A stretch of DNA of 64,000 nucleotides from Desulfolutivibrio sulfodismutans DSM 3696 (lineage in GTDB: Bacteria > Desulfobacterota > Desulfovibrionia > Desulfovibrionales > Desulfovibrionaceae): the NCBI RefSeq assembly GCF_013376455.1, contig NZ_CP045504.1, positions 1,591,501-1,655,500 of the forward strand. Direction: 5' to 3'. The position numbers were made by a program, and so were the translations under genes. Shown in pieces: positions 9,474 to 19,357 of the stretch. A model generated the notes under the pieces. The model saw only the letters and a list, made by a program, of their open reading frames with translations, was not told the DNA's origin and ran no database searches. How positions within the stretch are numbered: position 1 is the stretch's first letter; the number at the start of each line of letters is the position of its first letter.

Positions 9474-10121
9474 TCACCCGGCCGTAAAATCGTACATGTC
9501 CAGCCGCTGCCCATTGGCGTCGAGCAAAATCGGATCGATCATGCTCATGCCCCGGCTTTCGCCCATTTCCATGGACATCTCCCGGCCGTCATAGAACAGC
9601 CCCGTCAGCAGGGCGTCCTCGAAGAAGAAATCGTCAAACCGGGTGATCTCGGCCGAAAGCTTGTCGGGCTCGAACTCCCCTTCGAAATCCGCCAGGGTGA
9701 ACACCATGGAGCCCTTGTCCACGGACCCCAGAAGTGCGGTCACCTGGCCTTCCCCGATCTTCCCGGCCACGGAGGCCAGGGTCGGAGACGTCACGCGCGT
9801 CGCCAGGCCCGACGTCCCAAGCGTGGTGACGCGCCCCTGGCAGGAGGCGGTCAGTTCCAGGCCGCTTTCGAAGACCGCCGCGATCTGGTGCATGTGCTTG
9901 GGCAAGGCCAGCCATCCTTTCCACTCCTCGCCCGTCTCCCGGGCGAAGGCGGCGGCCATGCGCTCGTCGAAATACACCACGCCCTTGAAGCAATTCCCGG
10001 CGAAATAGGGGGTGTTGTTCTTTCCCCAACAGTGGCGAAAGATCTTGGAGACGAAGTTTTTGTGCAACGCGGTGACAATAACCTGCTCGATGTCGCCGTC
10101 TGTCTTGACCACCAATGGCAT
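9474..10121 (-). CDS. Conserved-looking protein of unknown function
   Basis: A 215-residue soluble protein that I do not recognise. It begins MPLVVKTDGDIEQVIVTALH and has no signal peptide, membrane segment or cofactor motif. Composition is that of a real gene: acidic, with well-spaced hydrophobics, unlike the Arg/Pro-rich shadow upstream in the same frame. The start at 10121 is chosen because the sequence becomes protein-like there and AAGAGAG lies about 9 bases upstream. It faces left behind the response regulator gene, 125 bp away, and may be co-transcribed with it. Confidence 0.65.
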   Translation of the reverse strand: MPLVVKTDGDIEQVIVTALHKNFVSKIFRHCWGKNNTPYFAGNCFKGVVYFDERMAAAFARETGEEWKGWLALPKHMHQIAAVFESGLELTASCQGRVTTLGTSGLATRVTSPTLASVAGKIGEGQVTALLGSVDKGSMVFTLADFEGEFEPDKLSAEITRFDDFFFEDALLTGLFYDGREMSMEMGESRGMSMIDPILLDANGQRLDMYDFTAG

Positions 10122-10605
10122 GGCGAAACTCTCTTTGTTTCGGGTTCCAAACAATACCGTAGGGATCATATCCTGTCCTGACGGGTCGGGCAAGGCAGGA
10201 ACGCCGTCCCACATCCACAACGTTTCATCCCGGCCCCGGAGGCCTCGCCAGTATTCCACCCGGGCGTCCGTTTCCCTGCCGCCATGCCGCCGTTTTCGGC
10301 CCGCCTCCTCCGGGAAGACGACCCGTGGCCGCCCGGCCGTCCCCGCTGCGCCCGGGCCTCGGCGCATGGCCCACAGGCGCCATGTCCGATGATCGGCACG
10401 CCTACTGCTCCCGGGCCGCCACCCGGCTCCAACCACGCCCCCGGGACGTGCCGTGAGGCCATCTGCATAATCCAACCCGCTGAAATATCAACCTCTCTAA
10501 AAAAAGTTGCCCCTTTTTCCGTAAACGTCTACAGTCCTGACCTTAACGTCACGTCGTTTTGGCTCGTTTTCAGATCGAACCCCTCGTTCTCACCAAGGTG
10601 GACAT
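10122..10605. other. 484-bp divergent intergenic region
   Basis: Between the leftward unknown gene and the rightward LysM-TPR gene. The part around 10490-10560 is AT-richer and should contain the promoter of the LysM gene. No confident promoter, RNA or gene is seen. Confidence 0.45.
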
Positions 10606-11970
10606 ATGCCCCGAACGTTCCGTATTTCCATATTTTTTGCCTTCGTATTGCCCCTTTTCGCCATCCACTTCCTGCTTTCCACACCCTGCGCCCAGGCCTA
10701 TGCCATTAAATCCGGCGACACCCCGGGCAGCATCGCCCAGAAGAACGGAGTTACCACTCAGGAACTGCTCAAGGCCAATCCCGGACTTGATCCGAAAAAG
10801 ATGCGAGTGGGCCAGGAAATCAACATTCCCGGGGCGAAGCCCCAGGAAAAAGCGGCCGACGCCAAACCTCGACAGGAGGAGAAGGCATCCAAAAAGCCCG
10901 CTGACGAAAAGGCGAAAGTCGCCGAGGAAAAGGCCAAGCCTGCTGAAGAGAAGGCCAAGCCCGCCCCTGCGGCGTCCGGCGGGGCCTACACCGTGCAAAA
11001 AGGCGACACGCCGCAGAGCATCGCCGCCAAGCTGGGCATCTCCGTCCCCGAGCTGCTTAAGGCCAACGACAACCTCGATCCCCGCAAGCTCAAAGTCGGG
11101 CAGACCCTCAAGGCCCCGGGCGCGGCGGCGGTGAAACCCGAAAAAAACGAAGCCAAAGCCGAGCCCAAGGCCGAAGCCAAGAAGACGGAGGAAACCGTCC
11201 AGCACACGGTCAAACGCGGGGAAACCCTGGCCGCCATCGCCTCCCGCTACGGCACGACCATCGAGGCCATCCAGAAACTCAACTCCGCCGCCGCCTCCGG
11301 CAAGGTCAAGACCGGCGTCCGGCTGAAAATCCCTGCAGGCCAGGCCGCCGCCCCCACGACCCGGCAGACCCCGGCGCCATCCGAACCGGAGGCCGTCGCC
11401 GAACCGGTGCGCGAAGCCGGACAGGAGACGCCCGCCGCCTCCCCGGCCGCCCCTTCCGGCGCAACCTCGCCCGAGCCTGCTGCGGCCGAGCCGGAAACCG
11501 GCACCCCGGCCGACGCCGAAGGCTATTTCGAGAAAGGCAACGAGCTTGGCAAGCAAAACAAGTATCAAAAGGCCATCGAACAGTTCGACCGGGCCATCAA
11601 ACTCAACCCCAACCGGGCCGACTACTACGCCAGCCGCGGGCACGCCTTCTATTACATGAAGCTCTACACCCGGGCCGTGGAGGATTACACCCAGGCCATC
11701 GAACGCAACCAGTCCTTCGCCCTGGCCTATTCCATGCGCGGCTTGAGCCATACCCGGGCCGGACACTTCGACAAGGCCCTGGAGGATTACAACAAGGCCA
11801 TTTCCCTTGGCCCCAAGGAAGCCGACTACTACAAAGGGCGCGGCTATACCTATTTCCATCTCAAGCAGTACGGTCCCATGTGCGAGGATTACCAAAAAGC
11901 CTGCACCTTTGGCGATTGCGAACTCCTGGAGACGGCGCGCAAGGAAAACCTTTGCACGAAGGGAAGCTGA
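10606..11970 (+). CDS. Exported LysM and TPR repeat protein
   Basis: A 454-residue envelope protein. Residues 1-31 form a signal peptide ending CAQA. Three LysM peptidoglycan-binding domains follow (about 32-75, 125-170, 197-245), each with the YxVkxGDT / LLKAN / GQ pattern, joined by Lys/Ala/Glu-rich linkers. Three to four TPR units fill about 305-430 (YFEKGNELGKQNKYQKAIEQ and successors). The C-terminal tail carries three cysteines. It probably tethers partners to peptidoglycan in the periplasm. AAGGTGG precedes the ATG at a good distance. Confidence 0.85.
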   Translation: MPRTFRISIFFAFVLPLFAIHFLLSTPCAQAYAIKSGDTPGSIAQKNGVTTQELLKANPGLDPKKMRVGQEINIPGAKPQEKAADAKPRQEEKASKKPADEKAKVAEEKAKPAEEKAKPAPAASGGAYTVQKGDTPQSIAAKLGISVPELLKANDNLDPRKLKVGQTLKAPGAAAVKPEKNEAKAEPKAEAKKTEETVQHTVKRGETLAAIASRYGTTIEAIQKLNSAAASGKVKTGVRLKIPAGQAAAPTTRQTPAPSEPEAVAEPVREAGQETPAASPAAPSGATSPEPAAAEPETGTPADAEGYFEKGNELGKQNKYQKAIEQFDRAIKLNPNRADYYASRGHAFYYMKLYTRAVEDYTQAIERNQSFALAYSMRGLSHTRAGHFDKALEDYNKAISLGPKEADYYKGRGYTYFHLKQYGPMCEDYQKACTFGDCELLETARKENLCTKGS

Positions 11971-12283
11971 TCACGGACCTTGGCGGAGCATGGACGGCTG
12001 CTGTTGCGTCCGTATTGACGATGCCGCACACGTCGGCAACACTGCTCTGGGTATGCGCCAGGCATGGCATGGATGAACATGCCCCTTCGGCGCATCCAAA
12101 AGACGGCGCATGAAACCTTCCGGTCGGTTATTTCTGGCCCTGTCCAGGGAGACGCTCCCTTGCCCCTCCCAGCAAATGACGGGCCGTCGCGAGCATCCCC
12201 TGCCCGGCGTGCGCGCCATGCCCCACGGCACGCCCGGCGCTGCGCCGGGTAGCTCACGGGCGCGGTGCTGAGGAGATTCTCCC
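11971..12283. other. 313-bp intergenic region
   Basis: GC-rich spacer between the LysM-TPR gene and a 49-codon gene. A small hairpin, CGCCCGGCG/CGCCGGG, is near 12232-12250 and could end the upstream transcript, though no T run follows. No gene seen. Confidence 0.4.
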
Positions 12284-12433
12284 GTGCTCTCCTATATCGT
12301 CTGGGCTGCGGTCATCGGGGTGTGTTTTTTCCTCGGGGCCAAACTGACCTTCCAGGTCCGCGAACGCAAAAAAAAACAGTTGCGCATCGACTTCGACCAG
12401 GCCAAGGAACGGGAAAAGGACGGCCGCCTGTAG
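12284..12433 (+). CDS. 49-residue single-pass membrane protein
   Basis: Starts at GTG 12284, with AGGAG at 12271-12275. The product begins MLSYIVWAAVIGVCFFLGAK, one transmembrane helix (about 3-20), followed by a highly charged cytoplasmic tail rich in Lys, Arg, Glu and Asp ending EREKDGRL. Function unknown; small tail-charged membrane proteins like this often modulate larger membrane partners (inference). The good ribosome-binding site and the sharp membrane/charged division argue that it is real although very short. It is followed directly by a terminator hairpin. Confidence 0.65.
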   Translation: MLSYIVWAAVIGVCFFLGAKLTFQVRERKKKQLRIDFDQAKEREKDGRL

Positions 12434-12456
12434 CCGCACGCCATGTCTTTGCCCGC

Positions 12457-12493
12457 AAAAAAACGCCGCCCGGGATGGCCCAGGCGGCGTTTG
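12457..12493 (-). terminator. Bidirectional-looking terminator for the EamA gene
   Basis: AAACGCCGCC at 12461-12470 pairs with GGCGGCGTTT at 12484-12493. A run of seven A at 12457-12463 becomes a T run on the minus strand, so it fits termination of the leftward transporter gene ending at 12645; it could also serve the rightward 49-codon gene. Confidence 0.7.
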
Positions 12494-12644
12494 CACGTTC
12501 ATGCGGCAGATCTTTTCGACACGGTATCGGCGCATGCCTCCGGAACCAGGAAATGCCTAAGGGACGCCGCAGGCCTGCGGCGGAAGCACCTCCTCCCGGG
12601 AAAATGCCTCTCGCCGGATTCCAAAAGCCTGCTCGCCCTGCGCC

Positions 12645-13553
12645 TTATGCCGCCTCCAGGGCCTTGGTTCCCTTGGGCCAGAGCTGGGAGGCCAGCATGC
12701 CGCCCATCATCAGCGTACATCCGAAAAGCCCCCGGCTCCCCATGGATTCATCCAGGAGCAGCCACCCGGCCAGGGCCGCGAAAACGGCCTCCAGGCTGAG
12801 CAGGATGGCGGCGTGGGCCGGTTTGGCGTCGCGCTGGGCCACCACTTGCAGGGTGTAGGCCAGTCCCACGGACAAAAGCCCGCCGTAGAGAATGGGATAC
12901 AGGGCCCCGGACAAGCCCTGGACCGTGACGGTTTCGGTGAAAAAGGCCGTCGCAAGGCTCAGGAGGCCACAGACCGCGTACTGGCCGCACGCCAACTGGG
13001 TGGCCCGCATGCGCGGCGATAGCCAGCCGATGAGACAGACGTGCCCGGCCCAGAACACGGCCCCAACCAGTTCCAGCACGTCCCCGAAGGACATGGTCAG
13101 ATCCTCGGTGACCGACAAAAAATACAACCCCACGGCCGCCGCCACCGCACCAAGCCAGTCGCCGACAGTGGCTTTTTGCCGGAAGATCATCCCGATCATG
13201 GGCACGATGACCACATAGAGCCCGGTGATGAATCCGGCCTTGCCCGCCGTGGTGTAGACCAGCCCCACCTGCTGCAGGGTGGCCCCGGCGAAAAGGACAG
13301 ACCCGGCCAGGAGGCCGCCCCATAGATTGAAAAAACCGCCCCGGCCGGAGCGCAGGAAATCGGAAGGGTGGCTTTGTCCCGCGCTGCGCAGGGCCAGGGG
13401 CAACAGCGCTCCCGCCCCGAGCAGAAACCGCACCCCGTTGAAGGTGAACGGTCCCACATGGTCCATGCCCAGGCGTTGGGCCACAAAGGCCAGGCCCCAG
13501 ATGAGGGCTGTCAGCAAGAGCAGAATATCGGCTTTGAATTCGCGGGAACCCAC
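12645..13553 (-). CDS. DMT superfamily transporter (EamA)
   Basis: A 302-residue inner-membrane protein with about ten hydrophobic helices arranged as two EamA repeats (about 8-140 and 150-290). ALIWGLAFVAQRLGMDHVGP at the N-terminus is typical of RhaT/EamA exporters; a second-repeat signature is LSLEAVFAALAGWLLLDE. It probably exports a metabolite; substrate unknown. The start is a GTG at 13553 with CGGAG upstream. It is divergent from nothing and stands between jag and its own terminator. Confidence 0.85.
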   Translation of the reverse strand: MGSREFKADILLLLTALIWGLAFVAQRLGMDHVGPFTFNGVRFLLGAGALLPLALRSAGQSHPSDFLRSGRGGFFNLWGGLLAGSVLFAGATLQQVGLVYTTAGKAGFITGLYVVIVPMIGMIFRQKATVGDWLGAVAAAVGLYFLSVTEDLTMSFGDVLELVGAVFWAGHVCLIGWLSPRMRATQLACGQYAVCGLLSLATAFFTETVTVQGLSGALYPILYGGLLSVGLAYTLQVVAQRDAKPAHAAILLSLEAVFAALAGWLLLDESMGSRGLFGCTLMMGGMLASQLWPKGTKALEAA

Positions 13554-13762
13554 GTCATGCTCCGGAGGAAACGGTTACGGCCGTTTTGCCCCGGCTCCCC
13601 CAGTCGCAAAAAGGGAATGCCGTCCGTGGCCAGACAGGCTGCAACCCCCGTAGGTCACTGCGCTCCCACATCGGCATGGGCGAAACCCGGGGCGTTTCCG
13701 GCACGAACAAAACACCCCGGGAGATTCTCGGTCACACGTCAAAACGCGGACGGATGGTCGCG

Positions 13763-14950
<1,188 letters not shown>

Positions 14951-15024
14951 GGGGTCTCCTTGGAGAGCGCCCGGCCCGGGGCGATGACCGGGCCGGGCGT
15001 GCATGGGGCGCGTTGTCCGGGCGA

Positions 15025-16626
15025 TCAGGCCTTCTTGCTTTTGTTGATGAGGTGCCATTGCTGGGCGATGGACAAGACGTTGTTCACCAGCCAGTACACA
15101 ACCAGCCCCGAGGGGAAGTTGAGGAACATGAAGGTGAACACGACCGGAAGCGCCAGCATGAGCTTGGCCTGGGTGGGATCGCCGGGGGCCGGGGTCATTT
15201 TCTGCTGCAAAAACATGGTCGCCCCCATGATGATGGGGGTGACGTAAAAGGGATCCTTGACGGACAAGTCGGCCAGCCAGACGATGTCCGTGAAGGGCAC
15301 ATGGGCGATAAACGGGGCGTGCCGCAGTTCGATCGCATTCAAAAGGGCCTGGTACAGGCCGATGAACACGGGAATCTGCACCACCATGGGCAGGCATCCG
15401 CCTGCCGGGTTGACCTTGTAGGTCTTGTACAACCGCATCATCTCTTCGTTCATCTTCTGGCGGTCATCTTTATACTTCTCGCGGATCTGGGCCATGAGCG
15501 GCTGCAACTTGCGCAACTGGTCCATGGACTTGTAGCTCTTGTGGGTCAGAGGCCAGAACACGATCTTGATGATGATGGTCAAGAGGATGATGGCCACGCC
15601 GTAGTTGCCCACATAGCCATGCAGGAAATCAAGCAGGATGAGCAGGGGCTTGGCGATGAAATCGAACCACCCGTAGTCGACGGAGGCCGAGAGGTTGCCC
15701 GGGGCCTTGGCCAGATACGCCGTCTCCTTGGGGCCCAGATAATACGCGGACGGCAGATCGACCCGGCTGGCGGCGGTCACGGACACGGCATCCTTTTCCA
15801 TGGCCACCCGGTAGACGCCGTCCTCGAACTTGGCCTTGGCCAGATATCCCGGCTCCAGGGTCACGGCGGCCATGATGAAATAGTTGCTCTCCACGGAGGC
15901 CCACTTCACCCCCTTGTCGGCAACGACCCCCTGCTCGAGATCCTTGACGTCGGTGACCGTGTGCAAACCGGTATCGAAGTAGGCCACCTTGGTCACGTTG
16001 TAGGATTCGCTTTTCTCCGACAGCTTCTCGACGGCCAGGGCGGTGGCCACCTTGAGGCTGACCGGGGTGCTGGAGGCGTTGATCAAGGCCAGCTTTTCAT
16101 CGAACAGGTAGTTGTCCGCCAGAAAGGTCATGGTGCGCTCGATGCGCAGGTCGCCGAGCTGGCCCACGAAGGTGATCGCCCCGCTTTGCCCCTGGCTCAG
16201 GTCCAGATCCCCGCCCTCAATGGACCACTGGGCGGCCTGCCAGGTGGGCTGGCCGTTGATGAGCAGCCCCAGGGGGGCCTTTTGGCGGGAGATGTCGCTG
16301 ACCAGGTTCACCAGGGGGGAATCGGCGGCGATGGTCTGGCGATAGCCTGTGAGGGCAAAGGAATCGAGCACGCCGCCCAGGGAATTGAAAACTGCGGTGT
16401 AAAGCGGCGTTTTGACCGTGATCATGCGCCCCGGGGTGGGGGCGAAAGCCGACAGGGTTCCGATGGGCGCCGCTGTCGTGGCGGGTTTCGCCTCGGCCGG
16501 AGCAGCCTCAGATGTGGTGGCCTGGGGCGGCTGCGGGGGCTTTTTCGGCGTCGGGAACAGGAAGTTCCAGGCCAAAAGCACCGCCAGAGAGAGGACCACA
16601 GCCAGCATGACGCGTTTGTTTTCCAT
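15025..16626 (-). CDS. yidC: Membrane protein insertase YidC
   Basis: A 533-residue insertase of the Gram-negative type. The first helix is [18 protein letters not shown] (about 7-24), followed by a Pro-rich linker and a large periplasmic P1 domain to about 330. The conserved five-helix core follows with [20 protein letters not shown], the hydrophilic-groove Arg/Lys region ([19 protein letters not shown]), and the final helices [20 protein letters not shown]. It inserts inner-membrane proteins alone or with SecYEG. It lies between yidD, whose frame runs into it, and jag. Confidence 0.97.
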   Translation of the reverse strand: MENKRVMLAVVLSLAVLLAWNFLFPTPKKPPQPPQATTSEAAPAEAKPATTAAPIGTLSAFAPTPGRMITVKTPLYTAVFNSLGGVLDSFALTGYRQTIAADSPLVNLVSDISRQKAPLGLLINGQPTWQAAQWSIEGGDLDLSQGQSGAITFVGQLGDLRIERTMTFLADNYLFDEKLALINASSTPVSLKVATALAVEKLSEKSESYNVTKVAYFDTGLHTVTDVKDLEQGVVADKGVKWASVESNYFIMAAVTLEPGYLAKAKFEDGVYRVAMEKDAVSVTAASRVDLPSAYYLGPKETAYLAKAPGNLSASVDYGWFDFIAKPLLILLDFLHGYVGNYGVAIILLTIIIKIVFWPLTHKSYKSMDQLRKLQPLMAQIREKYKDDRQKMNEEMMRLYKTYKVNPAGGCLPMVVQIPVFIGLYQALLNAIELRHAPFIAHVPFTDIVWLADLSVKDPFYVTPIIMGATMFLQQKMTPAPGDPTQAKLMLALPVVFTFMFLNFPSGLVVYWLVNNVLSIAQQWHLINKSKKA

Positions 16627-16933
16627 GGTGATGAATGTTTCCGTCGGTGGAGGTGAATATGGATGGGGCGCTGTCCTGGACGCTCCCGGCCGGACCCGTG
16701 GCGGCCGAAGGGGCGTCTGGCACCGGATCGTAGCCGTACCCCCCGAAGGGATGGCAACGCAAAAGGCGTTTGAGTGTCAAAAAGGAGGCACGGAAGAAAC
16801 CAAACCGTGAATAGGCCTCATAGGCGTACCGGGAACAGGACGGCACGAAGCGACAACACGGCTGGTGCCAAGGCGAGACCGCGAGTTGATAAAACCGTAT
16901 ACACGAAAGGGCAATTCGTCGCATGACTGGCAT
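16508..16933 (-). CDS. yidD: YidD membrane protein insertion efficiency factor, extended
   Basis: The first 70 or so residues of this 141-residue frame are a normal Yid[21 protein letters not shown], then [19 protein letters not shown] and [17 protein letters not shown]. YidD is an amphipathic, membrane-associated helper of YidC. Usual length is 70-90 residues. Here no stop codon follows the core, and the frame continues about 70 residues, its last 119 nt overlapping the start of yidC in another reading frame. The tail has no conserved features. ATG 16933 begins 3 nt after the rnpA stop; ATG 16924 is an alternative. Confidence 0.88.
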   Translation of the reverse strand: MPVMRRIALSCIRFYQLAVSPWHQPCCRFVPSCSRYAYEAYSRFGFFRASFLTLKRLLRCHPFGGYGYDPVPDAPSAATGPAGSVQDSAPSIFTSTDGNIHHHGKQTRHAGCGPLSGGAFGLELPVPDAEKAPAAAPGHHI

Positions 16934-16936
16934 CGG

Positions 16937-17446
16937 TCACGCCCCTGTGACGCGGGAGAAATCCTTGCGCAACCGGGCCACGAGCGGCAAAAGCTCGCGA
17001 CAGGCGGCATCAAGGGAAAACCCGGCGACATCCAGGGATTTCTTGGCCACGATCACGATGTCGAGGGGAACCTCGACAGCCGATCCGTGCAGCCGAAAAA
17101 ATTCCCTGAGCACGCGTTTTATGCGGTTGCGCGCCACGGCGCCGCCGCATTTTTTCCCAACCGTGAGCCCCAGCCGTGCGGACACGCCGTCCGCAGGCCG
17201 CAACAAAACAAACACCACAAAATGCCGGGTGAAATATTTGCGTCCCGAATCGTAGCAGGCCGTAAACCGGCCGCGACGGCGCAGCCGGTGCTCCGGGGGG
17301 TAAATCAGGCGGCCAGACGCTTGCGGCCTTTGGCCCGTCTGCGGCGCAGGATGGCCTGACCGTTTTTGGTTCTGGAGCGAACCAGAAAGCCGTGGGTACG
17401 ATTTCTCCGGGTCTTGTGCGGCTGATATGTCATCTTGCTCATGCAT
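16937..17446 (-). CDS. rnpA: Ribonuclease P protein component, frame containing rpmH
   Basis: The protein subunit of RNase P, which processes tRNA 5' ends. The conserved part starts near [13 protein letters not shown], with the RNR-type signature [15 protein letters not shown] in its second half. No ATG, GTG or TTG lies near the conserved start. The frame runs upstream through the whole of rpmH to an ATG at 17446, giving 169 residues with a basic, non-conserved extension. Alternatively translation starts at a non-standard codon overlapping the rpmH stop (CTGA). The ATG at 17446 is 4 nt before the rpmH ATG and shares its GGAG. The stop is followed after 3 nt by yidD. Confidence 0.85.
   Translation of the reverse strand: MHEQDDISAAQDPEKSYPRLSGSLQNQKRSGHPAPQTGQRPQASGRLIYPPEHRLRRRGRFTACYDSGRKYFTRHFVVFVLLRPADGVSARLGLTVGKKCGGAVARNRIKRVLREFFRLHGSAVEVPLDIVIVAKKSLDVAGFSLDAACRELLPLVARLRKDFSRVTGA
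17305..17442 (-). CDS. rpmH: 50S ribosomal protein L34
   Basis: 45 residues, [20 protein letters not shown] and a C-terminus rich in Arg/Lys ending KGRKRLAA, a textbook L34. The ATG at 17442 has GGAG seven bases upstream, an optimal distance. The entire coding region lies within the longer reading frame of rnpA. First conserved gene of the rpmH-rnpA-yidD-yidC-jag block. Confidence 0.97.
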   Translation of the reverse strand: MSKMTYQPHKTRRNRTHGFLVRSRTKNGQAILRRRRAKGRKRLAA

Positions 17447-17499
17447 AATCTCCAAGTGATGTGATGAACTTCTTCTCATATCCACAAACTCCGAGGCCG

Positions 17500-17826
17500 T
17501 CAACCGGGATTGCGTCCCGTCCGGTCGCCGTCCGGGTTTCTCCGTACCTCAGCCTGCCCGGGCGGGGTGGCCATGACGCGTCCGGCGAGGGCCAAGACGA
17601 TGGCCTGCCCGACAAAAAACACGGGGTCACCGGCCATGGCGGCATAAGCCAGCCCGCTCCCGACGCCCAGAACTCCCGTGACGCGGGCCAGCCTCCTCGG
17701 GGACGTCCGGGGCCGGTTGTTGTCGCCGTCAACCCAGGCCATGCGCCATGATCCAAAGGCCCAGGCCAGGGCGAACCAGGCCTGCAGGGCAATGGCCAGC
17801 AAAAAGACGAAGAATCGAAGGGACAT
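17500..17826 (-). CDS. Small membrane protein, LABN-like
   Basis: A 108-residue protein with an N-terminal helix (FFVFLLAIALQAWFALAWAF) and a second hydrophobic region ending GDPVFFVGQAIVLALAG. The DPVFxxGQ signature resembles the second half of the lipid A biosynthesis N-terminal (LABN) domain, but one repeat is weak, so the assignment is tentative. It lies 57 bp upstream of rpmH on the same strand, so it may lead that transcript. The tail is Arg/Pro rich and unstructured. Confidence 0.55.
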   Translation of the reverse strand: MSLRFFVFLLAIALQAWFALAWAFGSWRMAWVDGDNNRPRTSPRRLARVTGVLGVGSGLAYAAMAGDPVFFVGQAIVLALAGRVMATPPGQAEVRRNPDGDRTGRNPG

Positions 17827-17925
17827 GTTCCCGCCTGGAAAACGCCTGTGGCCTGCACGCCCCCCGCTTTCGCTGTGCCGTGGCGGACGACGCCGGGAAA
17901 AAGAGTGTGTCCGTGAAAAAGAGTG

Positions 17926-17954
17926 TTGACAAGTTTTTTTTCAACGCGTAGCTT
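17926..17954 (+). promoter_or_regulatory. Sigma-70 promoter of tRNA-fMet
   Basis: TTGACA at 17926-17931, a 17-bp spacer, then TAGCTT at 17949-17954. The -35 is a perfect match and the spacing is optimal. It lies 16 bp before the tRNA 5' end. Confidence 0.8.
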
Positions 17955-17969
17955 CCCCTTCTTCAGTGA

Positions 17970-18046
17970 CGCGGGGTGGAGCAGCACGGTAGCTCATCGG
18001 GCTCATAACCCGAAGATCGCAGGTTCAAATCCTGCCCCCGCAACCA
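17970..18046 (+). tRNA. Initiator tRNA-fMet (CAT)
   Basis: 77 nt with encoded CCA. Initiator identity is shown by the unpaired C1 (17970) opposite A72 (18042), and by the three G-C pairs flanking the anticodon loop (CGGG CTCATAA CCCG). T arm is GCAGG TTCAAAT CCTGC. The 3' 49 nt are also the core of the island attachment site. Confidence 0.97.
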
Positions 18047-18089
18047 GCAAAATCAAGGGCTTACGGACGAAAATCCGTAGGCCCTTTTT
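17998..18089 (+). repeat. attL: left copy of the 92-bp direct repeat
   Basis: Starts inside the anticodon stem of tRNA-fMet and runs through its terminator. Matches 50632-50723 except for two bases right after CCA (GC here, AG at the right). Confidence 0.9.
18057..18089 (+). terminator. Terminator of tRNA-fMet
   Basis: GGGCTTACGGA at 18057-18067 pairs with TCCGTAGGCCC at 18074-18084 (one G-T pair), followed by five T. The same hairpin is duplicated at the far end of the island (50691-50723). Confidence 0.9.
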
Positions 18090-18092
18090 CTG

Positions 18093-18113
18093 TTTCCTAC
18101 CCTATTCCTACCC
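18093..18113 (+). repeat. Left arm-type repeat of the integrase
   Basis: A 21-base T/C-rich sequence (TTTCCTACCC followed by TATTCCTACCC) that recurs identically at 50405-50425 and 50461-50481. It starts 4 bases after attL. Its position next to both att sites suggests integrase arm binding. Confidence 0.7.
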
Positions 18114-18932
18114 AGGAAGGACTCGCCACCTGGGAACCCACAAGATAGCCCCAGCAATTTGACCGTCCCGATCACAGTACAATTCGCAACTTCCGGACCT
18201 AAGCGCACAATCCGCAGATTCGCGAAATCCCTCCACGGGGGGACGATCACATCGGGAGCGGCAAAATCATGGCATCCCTTGTTTCAATCCACATCTCCGC
18301 GCGGGGCAACTGCAGAGTAGCCCTGGCCGAGGCTGCTCAAACGCCTCCTCGCCGCCGCAGCCCGTCCGCCCTCGCCCCCTCAGCAAGGGGGGAGCGGCGG
18401 TCGCAAAATATTCCTGACGACATCAGACCACCAGACATCCAAACACCGAAATACGCCCGCCCCTCCCCCTGATCGCCGCGCACATGACTGCCCAATGCAC
18501 GCGTCCGGATGAAAAACGTCGCTGCCAGATCCTCCACGTTTCGGCCCTTTGCGCGACAATCCGCTCATTTCACGAGAAATACGCGTGCCCAGGCTCGTGT
18601 TCTTGATCTGGTTCGTCCTGAGACCGGGCGGTCAGGAGCCACCTCCCCGGCGACACGCTCGGGAAAAAGCATGTCGTATTTGACCAAAGGTCAAATACGA
18701 CCGGCTGCGCCTGCCCGCAGGCGATGAGGTGGCGTAGTCGACCACAGGAGAATGAATCATTAAACCAGCATGTTGCAAAACAATACCGCCACAACAAAAA
18801 CCGGCATGGAAAGTGTAGTATGAACATATATCATCATTCTTTCTAAACCTGCTGCCCTGTAGAGCAAACAGCATGACTTAAGAAGGAAAAAACTCTTTCA
18901 TATGTAATAGTAAACAACGTGGAGATCACGCC
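18114..18932. other. Left end of island, no gene; inverted copy and palindrome A
   Basis: No convincing coding frame. At 18201-18223 lies one copy of a 23-base sequence (AAGCGCACAAT followed by CCGCAGATTCGC) whose inverted partner is at 44684-44706. At 18672-18702 lies palindrome A: TGTCGTATTTGACCA and AGGTCAAATACGACC, separated by one base. The last 150 bp are AT-rich and probably hold the csbD promoter. Confidence 0.6.
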
Positions 18933-19112
18933 ATGTCAGGAACGAAAAAGATTGTTTTTGGCACAGTTCGCCAGATCAAGGGAACCATTAAAAATACTAT
19001 TGGTTCGATAATAAATAATAAACAGATGGTGATCGAAGGCAACAACGAGAAGTTGTATGGCAAAATACAGGTCAAACTCGGCAATATTGAAAACACCATC
19101 ACAGAGTATTGA
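18933..19112 (+). CDS. CsbD-like stress protein
   Basis: 59 residues, starting MSGTKKIVFGTVRQIKGTIK. It shows the CsbD rhythm of short amphipathic helices: GTVRQIKGTIKNTIGS, then an EGNNEKLYGKIQ segment and VKLGNIENTI. CsbD proteins are general-stress proteins of unknown activity. GGAG lies 8 bases before the ATG at 18933. GC content is clearly lower than the flanking chromosome. It stands first in the row of small cargo genes. Confidence 0.72.
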   Translation: MSGTKKIVFGTVRQIKGTIKNTIGSIINNKQMVIEGNNEKLYGKIQVKLGNIENTITEY

Positions 19113-19357
19113 TGTGTATAGACATAAATGTTTCGCGATGGGCATTGCTAAAATGCAAAATTTTCACGTCGACATGCATAAACGGAATTAAACTAGCTCA
19201 TATGTGCATATAATGACAATTCACATAAACACGGCGCGTTGTCATTTTCATATATGAAGTTAACTATAGGTTACAAAGCGAGTCAAAGAACAATTCATAA
19301 TCGTTACAGATACGCTATTTATAAGTGAAATAATCGCGTTAAAATTAGGCGGTAATT

